The notes: a model not told the origin generated them from the letters alone. A stretch of 64,000 nt of DNA from Micromonospora sonchi (GCF_014646235.1 NZ_BMNB01000017.1:78748-142747), one strand, 5' to 3'. Positions 24,760-34,390 are shown, counted from the stretch's first letter. Made by a program: numbers and translations.

Positions 24760-25991
24760 CCGGGGAAGAGGTGGTTCAGCTCCTCCGTGCGGAACTTGCC
24801 GGTGGGGTCGAGGCGGTGCAGAAGGGTGGCGAAGTCGGGCCAGTGCGGGTAGGTGGCGGCGATCGCCTCGGTGGGGATCGTGAAGACCTTGCCCCAGTGG
24901 GGACGGGGGGCGAAGGGGGCCAGGGCGCGCTCGACCTCGGCCACCACCGGCAGCACCGCCGACGCGTCGGCGATCCAGGTGAAGTGGACGGCGAGGGTGT
25001 CGCGGCCCTGGTTCGGGCTGAGCCACAGCCCGTCGGCGGCGACGGTGCGCAGCTCGCTGGTCTGCGACACCGGAGCGGTCAGGTGCGCCACCTCGTCCAG
25101 CGCGGCGAGCGCGTCGGCGGCCACGGCCCGGGGCAGGTGGTACTCCGACTGCAACTCGTCACCACTGCTCGGGGTGAAGCCGAGCCGGAAGTGCGGCAGC
25201 CGCTCGTGCCAGGGGCCGGCGACACCGAGCTGCTCGGTGCAGTTGACCGCCGGCATGCCGGGCACCGGATGCCAGGGCCGGTCGGCCGCCGTCGTACCGA
25301 GCCAGCCCGCCGGGGGCGCGCTCTGCTCCGCCAGCTGCTTGCACCAGACCTGGGTGCCGCGGGTGGAGCGCCAGTCGGTGAAGACACTGACGCTGTACGC
25401 GGAGCCGAGCGCCTCGTCGAGCGCGGCGCGGGGCAGATCGAGGTGTACGTACTGGCGGATGTCGAAGGCTGGCACCACCTCCAGGGTGAGCCGGGTGACG
25501 ATGCCCAGCGCGCCGAGGGAGACGACCATGCCGGGGAAGTCGGCGTCGTCGCGGTCCACGGTGAGCGGTTCGCCCGCCGCGGTGACCAGTTCCAGGCCGG
25601 CGACCGCGGTGGCCAGGTTGCCGATGGTCTCGCCGGAGCCGTGGGTGCCGGTGGCGACCGCGCCGGCCAGCGAGATGTGCGGCAGCGAAGCCAGGTTGGC
25701 CACGGCGTACCCCCGCTCGTGCAGCCAGGTCGCCAGGTCTCCGTACCGCATCGCGGCCGGCGCGTCGACCAGCCGGCGCGGCTCGTCGAGACGCACGGTG
25801 GCCGGCAGCCCGGCCAGGGTGACCAGGTCCCCGGTGGTGTCGCCGAGCCGGTTGAACGAGTGCCCGCTGCCCACCGCCCGGATCCGGTCGCTGCCGGCGA
25901 CCAGCTCGCGCAGCTCGTCCATCGAGGACGGCCGGTGGTACGCCCGGGCGGCGTAACGAACGTTGCCCGCCCAGTTGCGGTGCGTCGACAC
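24756..25991 (-). CDS. Alditol oxidase-like FAD-linked oxidase
   Basis: This 411-residue flavoprotein of the vanillyl-alcohol oxidase fold closely follows actinobacterial alditol oxidase (AldO), which oxidises xylitol, sorbitol and related polyols at C1 and gives hydrogen peroxide. The N-terminal FAD domain contains AVGSGHSFN, in which H44 is the expected covalent FAD attachment site, then LASLPHISLAGAVATGTHGSG. The C-terminal region ends with the D-arabinono-lactone oxidase-type HWPDFATLLHRLDPTGKFR. No signal peptide is seen. Family assignment is firm, and the exact polyol is inference. Confidence 0.88.
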   Translation of the reverse strand: MSTHRNWAGNVRYAARAYHRPSSMDELRELVAGSDRIRAVGSGHSFNRLGDTTGDLVTLAGLPATVRLDEPRRLVDAPAAMRYGDLATWLHERGYAVANLASLPHISLAGAVATGTHGSGETIGNLATAVAGLELVTAAGEPLTVDRDDADFPGMVVSLGALGIVTRLTLEVVPAFDIRQYVHLDLPRAALDEALGSAYSVSVFTDWRSTRGTQVWCKQLAEQSAPPAGWLGTTAADRPWHPVPGMPAVNCTEQLGVAGPWHERLPHFRLGFTPSSGDELQSEYHLPRAVAADALAALDEVAHLTAPVSQTSELRTVAADGLWLSPNQGRDTLAVHFTWIADASAVLPVVAEVERALAPFAPRPHWGKVFTIPTEAIAATYPHWPDFATLLHRLDPTGKFRTEELNHLFPG

Positions 25992-26050
25992 TGCGATTCC
26001 CCCCTCCGCGCCGACGGTTACCGCCGGCCTTGTCGGGGAACCCTACGCCG

Positions 26051-26332
26051 ATGAGCAGCTACCGTGATCCCGCCCCTCGCGGCGACGTCTACCCCTCCGA
26101 AGAGGAGATCGACCCGACCGGCAGCGGCGTCGAGCCGGCCAGCGGCCCGGCCAGCGGGTACTTCGCCAGCCAGCCCGGCCCGCAGCCGAATCCCGCGCCC
26201 GGACCGGCACCGACGCCCGTGCCCACCCCCGGCCCGCCGCCCCGGGTCGAGGGTGGCGCGTGCTCGATCGTGAGCCGGCACCTGGACGGCTCGGTGGAGG
26301 TGATCACCGTGCTGCGCGCCCCGGCCCACTGA
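26051..26332 (+). CDS. Small Pro-rich protein of unknown function
   Basis: This 93-residue protein consists of an acidic start (SSYRDPAPRGDVYPSEEEID), a Pro/Gly-rich middle with PAPGPAPTPVPTPGPPP, and a short beta-like end (GGACSIVSRHLDGSVEVITVLRA). The codon bias supports real coding, and the beta-rich C-terminus looks more conserved than the linker. The ATG at 26051 was preferred over an in-frame TTG at 26030. No function is recognised. Confidence 0.55.
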   Translation: MSSYRDPAPRGDVYPSEEEIDPTGSGVEPASGPASGYFASQPGPQPNPAPGPAPTPVPTPGPPPRVEGGACSIVSRHLDGSVEVITVLRAPAH

Positions 26333-26347
26333 CAGCGGCCGGGGCGC
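26316..26347. terminator. Strong hairpin between convergent genes
   Basis: GCGCCCCGGCC (26316-26326) and GGCCGGGGCGC (26337-26347) form a perfect 11-bp stem with a ten-base loop. The stem overlaps the stop codon of the Pro-rich protein gene and lies 12 bases from the stop of the opposing oxidoreductase gene. It probably ends transcription in both directions. Confidence 0.65.
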
Positions 26348-26358
26348 TCGGCACAGCC

Positions 26359-27288
26359 TCAGAGCTGCCGCATCACCTCGGCGGCGACCAGATCCAGGTG
26401 GTCCAGGTCGCTCAGGTCGAGCACCTGGAGGTAGATCCGTTGGCTGCCGACCTCCGCGTACCGGCCGATCTTCTCGACGACCTCGGCCGGCGTGCCGGCC
26501 AGCCCGTTCTCGCGCAGCTCGGCCGGCTCCCGGCCGATCACCGCGGCCCGCCGGGCCACCTCGGCGTCGTCCCGCCCGCAGCAGAGCACCAGCGCGTTGG
26601 ACCAGGTCAGCTCGGCCGGGTCGCGGTCGATCGCCTGGCACGCGGCGCGCACCCGGTCGAACTGGGTGACCGTGTCGTCCACCGAGACGAACGGCAGGTT
26701 GAACTCGTCGGCGTACCGGGCGGCCAGCGCCGGCGTACGCTTCGCGCCCATCCCGCCGATCAGGATCGGCGGGTGCGGCCGCTGCACCGGCTTGGGCAGC
26801 GCGGGCGAGTCGCTGACCTGGTAGTGGCGTCCGGCGAAGTCGAAGGTCTCGCCCGACGGGGTCCGCCACAGACCGGTGATCACCGCCAACTGCTCGGCCA
26901 GCCGGTCGAACCGCTCCCCCAGCCCCGGGAACGGGATTCCGTACGCGCGGTGCTCGGCGTCGTACCAGCCGGCGCCGATGCCCAGCTCGACCCGTCCCCC
27001 GCTCATCTGGTCCACCTGGGCGACGGTGATGGCCAGCGGACCGGGCAGCCGGAACGTGGCCGCGGTCATCAGCGTGCCGAGCCGGATGGACCGGGTGTCG
27101 CGGGCCAGCCCGGCCAGGGTGGTCCAGGCGTCGGTGGGGCCGGGGTCGCCGCTGACCGAGCCCATCTTCAGGTAGTGGTCGGAGCGAAAGAAGGCGCCGA
27201 AGCCGGTCTCCTCGGCGCGACGGGCCACGGCGAGCAGATCGTCGTAGCTGGCGCCCTGCTGAGGTTCGGTGAAGATCCGCAGTTCCAT
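26359..27288 (-). CDS. LLM-class F420-dependent oxidoreductase
   Basis: This 309-residue luciferase-like (beta/alpha)8 protein belongs to the coenzyme-F420-dependent oxidoreductases that are expanded in actinobacteria. Typical segments are LAVARRAEETGFGAFFRSDH at the N-terminus, LGTLMTAATFRLPGPLAITV, and GRVELGIGAGWYDAEHRAYG. The start ATG at 27288 was chosen over one four codons upstream on the basis of the family's usual beginning (MELRIF). The substrate cannot be told from context. The ABC transporter gene on the other strand starts 53 bases away. Confidence 0.92.
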   Translation of the reverse strand: MELRIFTEPQQGASYDDLLAVARRAEETGFGAFFRSDHYLKMGSVSGDPGPTDAWTTLAGLARDTRSIRLGTLMTAATFRLPGPLAITVAQVDQMSGGRVELGIGAGWYDAEHRAYGIPFPGLGERFDRLAEQLAVITGLWRTPSGETFDFAGRHYQVSDSPALPKPVQRPHPPILIGGMGAKRTPALAARYADEFNLPFVSVDDTVTQFDRVRAACQAIDRDPAELTWSNALVLCCGRDDAEVARRAAVIGREPAELRENGLAGTPAEVVEKIGRYAEVGSQRIYLQVLDLSDLDHLDLVAAEVMRQL

Positions 27289-27341
27289 GATGTCGAGCAT
27301 AGGAAGGCGCCGGCCTCGTCGCCTGGATCTAGGGTGGGGCG

Positions 27342-28058
27342 GTGTCCGAAATCGCCGTCGCCGTGGTTGGCCTGCGGGTCACGTACGGCAGCCTGTCCGT
27401 GGTCCGGGACGTCGACTTCGACCTGCCGGTCGGAGGCGCGCTCTGCCTGGTCGGCGAGAACGGTGCCGGCAAGTCCACGGTGCTGCGTTGTGTCACCGGG
27501 CTGGTCGAGCCGACCGCCGGCTCGGTGCGGGTCTTCGGCGCGCCGCCGGACGGCACGGCCGCGTTCTGGCGCCGGGTGGTGGCCACCGTCGAGCAACCCG
27601 GTTGGTACGCCGGGCTCACCGTCCGCGAGCACGTCGAACTGGTCCGGCTGGCCGGTGGCGGCGATCCGGCCGATGGCCGGGTCTACGATCTGCTGAAGGT
27701 GCTGGGCCTGCACGACCTCGGCGACGGTACGCCGGACCGGCTCTCCTCCGGTGAGCGGCAGCGTCTGCTGCTGGCCGCCGCCCTGGCCCGCCCGGCCGAC
27801 CTGTTGGTGCTCGACGAGCCGGAGCAACGCCTCGACGCGGCGATCCGGCCCGTGGTGGCGGGGCTGCTCCGCGAGCATCTGGCCGGCGGCGGAAGCCTGC
27901 TGCTGGCCAGCCACGACCCGGCCTTCGTGGCCGTCCTCGGCTGCCCGGTGCTGAAGCTGCACTCCGGCAGCCCGCTGCCGCAGACCGCCGACGGCCCGGC
28001 ACCCGATGGGACGGGTCCGGTCGGCGACGGGGCATCAGTGTCCGGCGGCCCGGTGTGA
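27342..28058 (+). CDS. ABC transporter ATP-binding protein
   Basis: This 238-residue ATPase has Walker A GENGAGKST (residues 38-46), signature LSSGERQRL near 134 and Walker B LLVLDEPEQ near 153. The domain is short and ends with a low-complexity Gly/Asp tail. Its stop overlaps the start of the DUF6297-like membrane protein in GTGA, so the two form an ABC export or efflux-type unit with no periplasmic component. The substrate is unknown. Confidence 0.93.
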   Translation: MSEIAVAVVGLRVTYGSLSVVRDVDFDLPVGGALCLVGENGAGKSTVLRCVTGLVEPTAGSVRVFGAPPDGTAAFWRRVVATVEQPGWYAGLTVREHVELVRLAGGGDPADGRVYDLLKVLGLHDLGDGTPDRLSSGERQRLLLAAALARPADLLVLDEPEQRLDAAIRPVVAGLLREHLAGGGSLLLASHDPAFVAVLGCPVLKLHSGSPLPQTADGPAPDGTGPVGDGASVSGGPV

Positions 28059-29581
28059 CCCAGGTGGTCGAGCGACCGACCCGGCGGGGGTCGACGTACC
28101 CGAGCGCCCGTCGGCTGCGCGCACGGGTCCGGCGGCAACGCGCGCAGCGGGGTCGGTCGCTGTCGTTGGAAACGCTGTACGTGCTGGTGCTGACGGTCGC
28201 GATGGCGGTGGCGTTGGCCGGTCCGCGGCTCGGGCTGGCACTCTGGCCGGCGCAGCCGGCTGCCAGCGCCGACCGGGTGGCGGTGCTGCTGCTCTTGGCC
28301 GGGGGCGCCGCCGGCCTGGTGCTGTTGCTGCGTGGCCTGGGCCCGCTGTTCCTGAGCCGCGATGAGCTGACCTGGCTTCTTCCGGCACCGATCCCCCGCC
28401 GGGGCCTGCTGTTGCCGGCGCTGATCCGGGCGCTGACCATCGGCGCGATCGCGGGCAGCGTGTTGGCCCTCGTCGGCGCTGCCCGCCTGGCGGCCCGGCC
28501 GATCGCCGGGGCGGATCTGGCCGGCTGGTTGAGCGTGGGGGCGGCCGGCGGTGTGCTGTTGGCGCTGCTCGCGGTGGCCGCCCAACGCGGGCCGGGATAC
28601 TGGCGTTGGCTCGACGGATCGCTGCCCGCGATCCTGGTGGTGCTCGGCGCGGCGGCGCTGCTCGCCCGGGTGCATCCGCTGCCGGCGCCGGCCGCCGGCG
28701 CGCCGCCCCCGCTGCCGGTCACCATCGGGGTGGTCGCCGTCACCGCGGCGCTCACTGCCCTGGCGGTACGCGGTCTCGCGCGGCTTCCCGACGCCCGCCT
28801 GTACGAACCATCGGCGACCGTCGGCAGCTACCTGGACGCCGCGTACGCGGTCGAACCGTCCTTCCTGACCGACCTGCGCGAGCGGCGGTACTGGCGGCGG
28901 CGGGCGCTGCGGACCCGGCCGCTGCTTCCCCGACGCCGTTGGCTCGTGCCGGTGCAGCAGGACCTGCTGGTGTTGCGCCGGCGCGGCTGGCGGGTGGCCT
29001 GGCTGCTCGCGGTGACCCCGCTGCCGGCGCTGCTCACCGCCGGCCCTCGCTGGTTGCCCGCGCTGGCCCTGGTGGTGGGGGCCGGCACGGCCGGCGGGGT
29101 GACCCTGGACGCGCTGCGGCGCGACGCGGCCCACCCGGCGTTGCTGCGCCTGCTGGGGCTGACCGGGCGCCGGGCAGTGACGCTCCGGTCGATCGTGCCG
29201 ATCCTGCTGGCCACCGTCTGGTCCGGGTTGGCCGTGGCGCTGTTGGGGCTGCTCGGCGGTCTGCCGCCGGGGCCCTGGTGGGCACTCGGTCTGGCGTTCG
29301 GTCCGACGGCCGCGATGCTGGCCGTGCGGCGCGCCCGAGCCGGCCAGATCGACAACGCTCTGCCGCTGATCGACACCCCGATGGGCGCCATCGCGCCCGG
29401 CCCGTTGATGTGGCTGACGAACGGCGCGGACGTGCTGCTGTTCGCCGTGCCCACCCTGTTCGCCCTGCTGGCTCCGGTGTCGCCGGCCTGGGGGTGGGTC
29501 GGGGCCCAGGTCGTGCTCTCCGCCCTCGCGCTGGCGGGTTATCTGAACTTCGGCGTGGACCGTCGCCGCCCGCAGGTGTGA
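28055..29581 (+). CDS. ABC-type membrane protein, DUF6297-like
   Basis: This 508-residue polytopic protein has roughly twelve hydrophobic segments and basic loops (LRARVRRQRAQRGRSLSLET, RERRYWRRRALRTRPLLPRR). It matches the actinobacterial DUF6297 membrane proteins that accompany a single ABC ATPase, which agrees with its GTGA overlap with the upstream ATPase gene. It is presumably the permease. Two hairpins follow the stop codon. Function beyond transport is not known. Confidence 0.8.
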   Translation: MTQVVERPTRRGSTYPSARRLRARVRRQRAQRGRSLSLETLYVLVLTVAMAVALAGPRLGLALWPAQPAASADRVAVLLLLAGGAAGLVLLLRGLGPLFLSRDELTWLLPAPIPRRGLLLPALIRALTIGAIAGSVLALVGAARLAARPIAGADLAGWLSVGAAGGVLLALLAVAAQRGPGYWRWLDGSLPAILVVLGAAALLARVHPLPAPAAGAPPPLPVTIGVVAVTAALTALAVRGLARLPDARLYEPSATVGSYLDAAYAVEPSFLTDLRERRYWRRRALRTRPLLPRRRWLVPVQQDLLVLRRRGWRVAWLLAVTPLPALLTAGPRWLPALALVVGAGTAGGVTLDALRRDAAHPALLRLLGLTGRRAVTLRSIVPILLATVWSGLAVALLGLLGGLPPGPWWALGLAFGPTAAMLAVRRARAGQIDNALPLIDTPMGAIAPGPLMWLTNGADVLLFAVPTLFALLAPVSPAWGWVGAQVVLSALALAGYLNFGVDRRRPQV

Positions 29582-29669
29582 ACCGTTCCGCCGGGCCTGA
29601 CCGCGCCGTCCGCCGGTCTCCGCCGGGCCTGACCAGGCCCCGACAGGGCCGACACGTGCCGTACGGCCC

Positions 29670-29690
29670 CTCCCGATACTCGATCGGGAG
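29670..29690 (+). terminator. Hairpin downstream of the ABC permease gene
   Basis: CTCCCGAT (29670-29677) and ATCGGGAG (29683-29690) form a perfect stem with a five-base loop, about 90 bases after the permease stop. A second perfect hairpin follows at 29710-29729 (ACGCCGGG and CCCGGCGT). The pair probably terminates the ABC operon transcript. Confidence 0.55.
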
Positions 29691-29727
29691 GAGCCGCCCC
29701 CGTTGCGCCACGCCGGGCGTACCCGGC

Positions 29728-29779
29728 GTGGTTGCTACATCGTGGTTGCTACATCGTGGTTGTTACATCGTGGTTGTTA
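29728..29779. repeat. 14-bp tandem repeat, about 3.7 copies
   Basis: The unit GTGGTTGCTACATC occurs at 29728, 29742 and, with one change (GTTACATC), at 29756, then a partial copy runs into the GGGGGCCCC repeat. It lies between convergent ABC operons. No coding sense. Confidence 0.8.
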
Positions 29780-29834
29780 ATAGGGGGCCCCTGCTCTACA
29801 CCAGGCGTTAATAGGGGGCCCCTCCTTTCAAGGG
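29776..29834. repeat. Twin GGGGGCCCC repeat, copy B
   Basis: Two blocks, GTTAATAGGGGGCCCCTGCT and GTTAATAGGGGGCCCCTCCT, are separated by CTACACCAGGC. The element overlaps the stop of the minus-strand ABC permease gene and lies downstream of the plus-strand one, so it sits between two convergent 3' ends. Confidence 0.85.
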
Positions 29835-30520
29835 GTTGCGCGGCGGATGATCAGGTAGCTGACGGCGGCGAGCGGGAGGGCGAGCAGCGCCGGCCAGCCG
29901 ACCAGCAGGGCCCCGCCGGACTGGTCGGCGAACCAGCCGCCGATCGCCGGCCACCAGCCCCGCCAGGTGGTGAGGGCCGCAAGCCCACCGATCCCGACAA
30001 ACGCCGCAGTGCTCAGGGTAAGCATGCCGTTGATGCCCCAGCGCTTGAACACCAGCGCGATCGCGAAACCGAGGAAGCCGAGCAGCAGGAACGGGATGGC
30101 GAAGGCGAGGTACCGCAGCACCGGGTTCTCCACCAGCAGGAACGGCAGGCCGAAGAAGGTCAGGTCGAGGCCCCAGCCACCGGTCGCCTTCTCGACGACG
30201 GAGAGCAGGTGAAGCACCCCCGCGTAGACGATCGCCTGTCCCACGAAGTGAAGCAGGCTGCCGAGGTAGAAGCTGCGACGCGACATGCCCAGCCCCATCG
30301 CGAACGGAAATTCCTGGATGATCACGTTGACGCAGGCGATGAACATCACGATGTAGATGCTGGCCAGGCCACCGGTGGTGGGTTCGGGATCGGCATCGCC
30401 GATCGAGGCGAAGATCGCCAGGTTGATCAGAAAGCTGGAGGCGAGGATTCCCCAGGGCCAGCCGACCACGAGGGGCCAGGCGACGAACTGGAGTCGGGCC
30501 ACGGTCAGGGCGCGGTTCAT
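29828..30520 (-). CDS. ABC transporter permease-like membrane protein
   Basis: This 230-residue protein has six hydrophobic segments and begins MNRALTVARLQFVAWPLVVG, a typical ABC-2-like permease start. Its start codon overlaps the stop of the ATPase gene in ATGA. With that ATPase and a YtrA-type repressor it forms a three-gene operon of the kind that responds to cell-wall-active stress in Gram-positive bacteria. The substrate is unknown. Confidence 0.85.
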   Translation of the reverse strand: MNRALTVARLQFVAWPLVVGWPWGILASSFLINLAIFASIGDADPEPTTGGLASIYIVMFIACVNVIIQEFPFAMGLGMSRRSFYLGSLLHFVGQAIVYAGVLHLLSVVEKATGGWGLDLTFFGLPFLLVENPVLRYLAFAIPFLLLGFLGFAIALVFKRWGINGMLTLSTAAFVGIGGLAALTTWRGWWPAIGGWFADQSGGALLVGWPALLALPLAAVSYLIIRRATP

Positions 30521-31437
30521 CGGACGGCCTCCTTGCTGGTCGCACCGACGGTGGCCGGTGCTGCGCCGTTGGTGGCGGTGGTCAGGCGGACGACGGTGTC
30601 CTGCAGCGAGGACGCTTCGAGGGTGAGGCCGAGGGCCCGGGCCCGGTCGTGGTCGGTCGGGCCGAAATCGCCGCGTACGGTGGCGCGGGCCGCTCCGCCG
30701 AGCAGCACCCGGTGCAGTTCCGCGCCGGTACGGGTGAACTCGTCCACCGCCGCGACCGGACCGGCAACGGTGAGCACCTGACCGCGCAGGGCCTCCGCCT
30801 CCACGTCCAGCAGCAGCCGGCCCCGGTCGATCAGCAGGACGTGCTCGATCAGGTCGCTGACCTCGTCGATGAGGTGGGTGGAGAGCACGATGGTGCGCGG
30901 GTGCTCGGTGTAGTCGGCCAGCAGGCGGTCGTAGAAGATCTGCCGGGCGACGGCGTCCAGGCCGAGGTACGGCTCGTCGAAGAAGGTCAGTGGGGCCCGC
31001 GAGGCCAGCCCGACGATGATGCCGAGCGAGGAGAGCATTCCGCGGGAGAGCTTGCGCACGTTGCGTCGCGGCGGCAGCCGGAAGTCGTCGACCAGTTGCT
31101 GGGCCAGTTCCTCGTCCCAGCAGGGATGGACCAGGCTGGCCGCGCGCAGCACGTGATGCACCCGCAGGGCCGACGGGTAGGTCTGGCTCTCCTTGATGAA
31201 GGAGATCCGGGAGAGGACCCGCTCGTTCTCGTACGGGTGCTGCCCGAAGACCGCGACGTCGCCGGAGGTGGCGAAGTTCTGTGCGGTGAGGATCTGCATC
31301 AGGGTGGTCTTGCCGGCGCCGTTGCGCCCCAGCAGGCCGTAGATCCGGTTCTCGGCGAGCGAGAAGCTGACCCCGTCCAGCGCGGTGACACCTCCGTATC
31401 GTTTGGTGAGATCGGTGACGGTGACGACCGGACTCAT
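30517..31437 (-). CDS. ABC transporter ATP-binding protein (YtrB-like)
   Basis: This 306-residue ATPase has Walker A GRNGAGKTT near residue 37, signature KLSRGMLSSLG and Walker B LTFFDEPYLGLD, with the switch His in STHLIDEVSD. A C-terminal extension of about 85 residues follows. It is encoded between a GntR/YtrA-type regulator and a membrane protein, with overlapping starts and stops on both sides, so all three are translated from one message. Confidence 0.93.
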   Translation of the reverse strand: MSPVVTVTDLTKRYGGVTALDGVSFSLAENRIYGLLGRNGAGKTTLMQILTAQNFATSGDVAVFGQHPYENERVLSRISFIKESQTYPSALRVHHVLRAASLVHPCWDEELAQQLVDDFRLPPRRNVRKLSRGMLSSLGIIVGLASRAPLTFFDEPYLGLDAVARQIFYDRLLADYTEHPRTIVLSTHLIDEVSDLIEHVLLIDRGRLLLDVEAEALRGQVLTVAGPVAAVDEFTRTGAELHRVLLGGAARATVRGDFGPTDHDRARALGLTLEASSLQDTVVRLTTATNGAAPATVGATSKEAVR

Positions 31438-31793
31438 CGGGTCTCCTCCCAGGTGTCGATCATGTGCTTGAGCTCGGCCGGGTCGATGCCGAGCTTGCGC
31501 GCCTCGGTCAGCAGCGGTTGGACGTACTGCCGGGCGAACTCGTCACGGCGCCGGCCGCGCAGCTTGGCGCGGGCGCCGGAGGAGACGAACATCCCGATGC
31601 CTCGTTTCTTGTAGAGCGTTCCGTCGTCGACCAGCTTGTTGACGCCCTTGGCGGCGGTCGCCGGGTTGATCCGGTGGAAGGCCGCCAACTCGTTCGTCGA
31701 CGGCACCTGCCCCTCCTCGGCCAGCGTCCCGTCCAGGATCGAGTTCTCCAGCAACTCGGCGATCTGGAGGAAGAGCGGCCGCCCGTCCTCCAT
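31434..31793 (-). CDS. GntR-family regulator, YtrA type
   Basis: This 119-residue repressor has an N-terminal winged helix (residues ~8-75: PLFLQIAELLENSILDGTLA, EEGQVPSTNELAAFHRINPA) and only a short helical C-terminus, as in the YtrA subfamily. Such regulators sit first in ABC transporter operons and repress them. The ATG at 31793 was chosen; a GTG immediately before it is possible. A symmetric operator-like sequence lies 28 bases upstream. The stop overlaps the ATPase start in ATGA. Confidence 0.93.
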   Translation of the reverse strand: MEDGRPLFLQIAELLENSILDGTLAEEGQVPSTNELAAFHRINPATAAKGVNKLVDDGTLYKKRGIGMFVSSGARAKLRGRRRDEFARQYVQPLLTEARKLGIDPAELKHMIDTWEETR

Positions 31794-31820
31794 CACGGTT
31801 GCCCGCCTACCTGGTCCACT

Positions 31821-31844
31821 GGTTCATTACTCATGTAACTAACC
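31821..31844. promoter_or_regulatory. Putative YtrA-type operator
   Basis: A 24-bp imperfect palindrome reads GGTT-CA-TTAC-TCAT-GTAA-CT-AACC: GGTT pairs with AACC and TTAC with GTAA. It lies 28 bases upstream of the GntR gene start and is AT-rich compared with its flanks. Position suggests autoregulation of the ABC operon. Confidence 0.65.
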
Positions 31845-31864
31845 ATGCAACCAGAAGGGGGCCG

Positions 31865-31942
31865 ATGTCAAACGTCGTGTCGGTGCGGGATGCCATCCTG
31901 TCCCTGCCGGACACCACGACCCTGCTGGAGAGCGCCACGTGA
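31865..31942 (+). CDS. Possible 25-residue leader peptide upstream of the YCII gene
   Basis: A short frame encodes MSNVVSVRDAILSLPDTTTL then LESAT. It starts at ATG with AAGGGGG just upstream, and its TGA overlaps the GTG of the next gene in a GTGA motif, the arrangement seen in real coupled genes. I do not recognise the peptide. It may instead be the 3' scar of a lost gene. Confidence is low because such short frames arise by chance. Confidence 0.35.
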   Translation: MSNVVSVRDAILSLPDTTTLLESAT

Positions 31943-32304
31943 AGTACCTGATGCTGATCTACGGCAACGAGCAGATCTGGGGCAGCCTCCCGGCCGATGA
32001 CCTGGCCACCCTGATCGGCGAGGTCGATGCCTTCAACAAGGCGCTGCGCGCCTCCGGTGAGCTGGTGGATTCGCAAGGGCTCGACACCCGACCCAGGGCG
32101 GTACGCGTCGTCGACGACACCCCGGTGGTCACCGACGGGCCCTACCTGGAGGCGAAGGAGTACGTCGGCTCGTACTTCGTGGTCGACGTGTCCAGCGAGC
32201 AGCGGGCGTTGGAGATCGCCCGGTCGTACCCGGGCCTGCGGTTCGATGCCGGGGGCGGCCTCGAGATCTGGCCGCTGATGACGGCGAGCGGGCCGGACCG
32301 CTGA
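31939..32304 (+). CDS. YCII-related (DGPF-type) small protein
   Basis: This 121-residue protein begins KYLMLIYGNEQIWG and contains VVTDGPYLEAKEYVGSYFVV, the usual YCII/DGPF sequence with the DGPF-like motif reading TDGPY. The fold is a ferredoxin-like alpha/beta dimer. These genes commonly stand directly before an ECF sigma factor gene of the SigJ/DUF6596 type, as here, and may regulate it. The GTG start has GGAGAG seven bases upstream. Confidence 0.92.
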   Translation: MKYLMLIYGNEQIWGSLPADDLATLIGEVDAFNKALRASGELVDSQGLDTRPRAVRVVDDTPVVTDGPYLEAKEYVGSYFVVDVSSEQRALEIARSYPGLRFDAGGGLEIWPLMTASGPDR

Positions 32305-32351
32305 GCCTCGACGAGGCCGCCGCCGACCTGCTGCGTCGACTCGCGCCGCAG

Positions 32352-33528
<1,177 letters not shown>

Positions 33529-33533
<5 letters not shown>

Positions 33534-33544
33534 TCCGGATCACA
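33529..33544. promoter_or_regulatory. CRP-like palindrome before the DHFR-like gene
   Basis: AGTGATCCGGATCACA contains a perfect 14-bp palindrome (33530-33543) and matches the TGTGA-N6-TCACA consensus of CRP except for the first base. It overlaps the sigma factor stop codon and lies about 90 bases upstream of the reductase start. It fits a CRP/cAMP-type site, but a chance palindrome cannot be excluded. Confidence 0.45.
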
Positions 33545-33633
33545 GCAGATCCTGGTAGAAGCGACCGGCTCGGCTCCGATCCACCGGTGAGCGGGCACCC
33601 GGCGTGGGTGCCCCGGATCCGGGAGGAACGGAC

Positions 33634-34326
33634 ATGACCAAGGTGACCGCGCAGCTGTCGGTGTCGCTGGACGGTTTCTACGCCGGCCCACGACACGACG
33701 GCGACGGCGACTGGATGGCGTCGGCGGAGAGCCACGGCTTCTTCCGGGTGACCCGGTGGGTCACCGAGGCGATGTCCTGGCGGGAACGGCAGGGCTTCGC
33801 CGGTGGCCGGCAGGACGTCAACTCCGAGATCGTCGCGGAGTCGTTCGACGCGGCCGGGGCGTACGTGATGGGGCGCCGGATGGCCGACGGCGGTGAGGTG
33901 CCCTGGGGCGACGAACCGCCGTTCCGCGCCCCGGTCTTCGTGGTGACCCACCGCCCTCGCGAACGGCTGGTACGCCAGGGCGGCACCAGCTTCACCTACG
34001 TCACCGACGGGGTGGAGAGCGCGGTGGCACAGGCCCGGGCCGCGGCGGGCGGCAAGGACGTGGCGGTGGCCGGCGGCGGCAGCCTGGTCCGGCAGGTGCT
34101 GCGCGCCGGCCTTCTCGACGAGTTGGAACTGCACGTGGTGCCGGTCGTGCTGGGCACCGGGATGCGCCTGTTCGACGCCGACCTCGGCCTCGACGAGTTC
34201 GAGGGAATCGAGCTGACCCCCACCCGCGTCGTGCCCGACCCACAGGTCACCCACCTCCGCTACACCGTGCACGACCGCACCCCCCTAACCCTCGACGACC
34301 GCGGCGCCGGAACCGAAAAGGCGTAA
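33634..34326 (+). CDS. Dihydrofolate reductase family protein (RibD C-terminal type)
   Basis: This 230-residue protein has the RibD C-terminal/DHFR-like reductase fold: TKVTAQLSVSLDGFYAGPRH at the N-terminus, AAGAYVMGRRMADGGEVPWG, and VAVAGGGSLVRQVLRAGLLD, the glycine-rich NADPH loop. A long insertion follows strand 1 (DGDGDWMASAESHGFF). It may reduce a pterin or flavin-like compound, but the real substrate is unknown. GGGAGGAA lies six bases before the ATG. Its 3' end leads into repeat copy C. Confidence 0.9.
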   Translation: MTKVTAQLSVSLDGFYAGPRHDGDGDWMASAESHGFFRVTRWVTEAMSWRERQGFAGGRQDVNSEIVAESFDAAGAYVMGRRMADGGEVPWGDEPPFRAPVFVVTHRPRERLVRQGGTSFTYVTDGVESAVAQARAAAGGKDVAVAGGGSLVRQVLRAGLLDELELHVVPVVLGTGMRLFDADLGLDEFEGIELTPTRVVPDPQVTHLRYTVHDRTPLTLDDRGAGTEKA

Positions 34327-34334
34327 GGAAGGGT

Positions 34335-34390
34335 GTAAGGAAGGGCCCCTTCTTAACGCCTGGCGTAGTAAAAGGGCCCCTTCTTAACAA
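34335..34390. repeat. Twin GGGGCCCC repeat, copy C
   Basis: Two blocks, AGGAAGGGCCCCTTCTTAAC and AAAAGGGCCCCTTCTTAAC, lie on either side of GCCTGGCGTAGT. The orientation of the TTAA end is reversed relative to copies A and B. It follows the DHFR-like gene stop by a few bases. Confidence 0.85.

Noticed and set aside
29728..29779. Short tandem repeats considered as a CRISPR array
   Set aside because: Units are 14 bp with no spacers and no cas genes are in the window.
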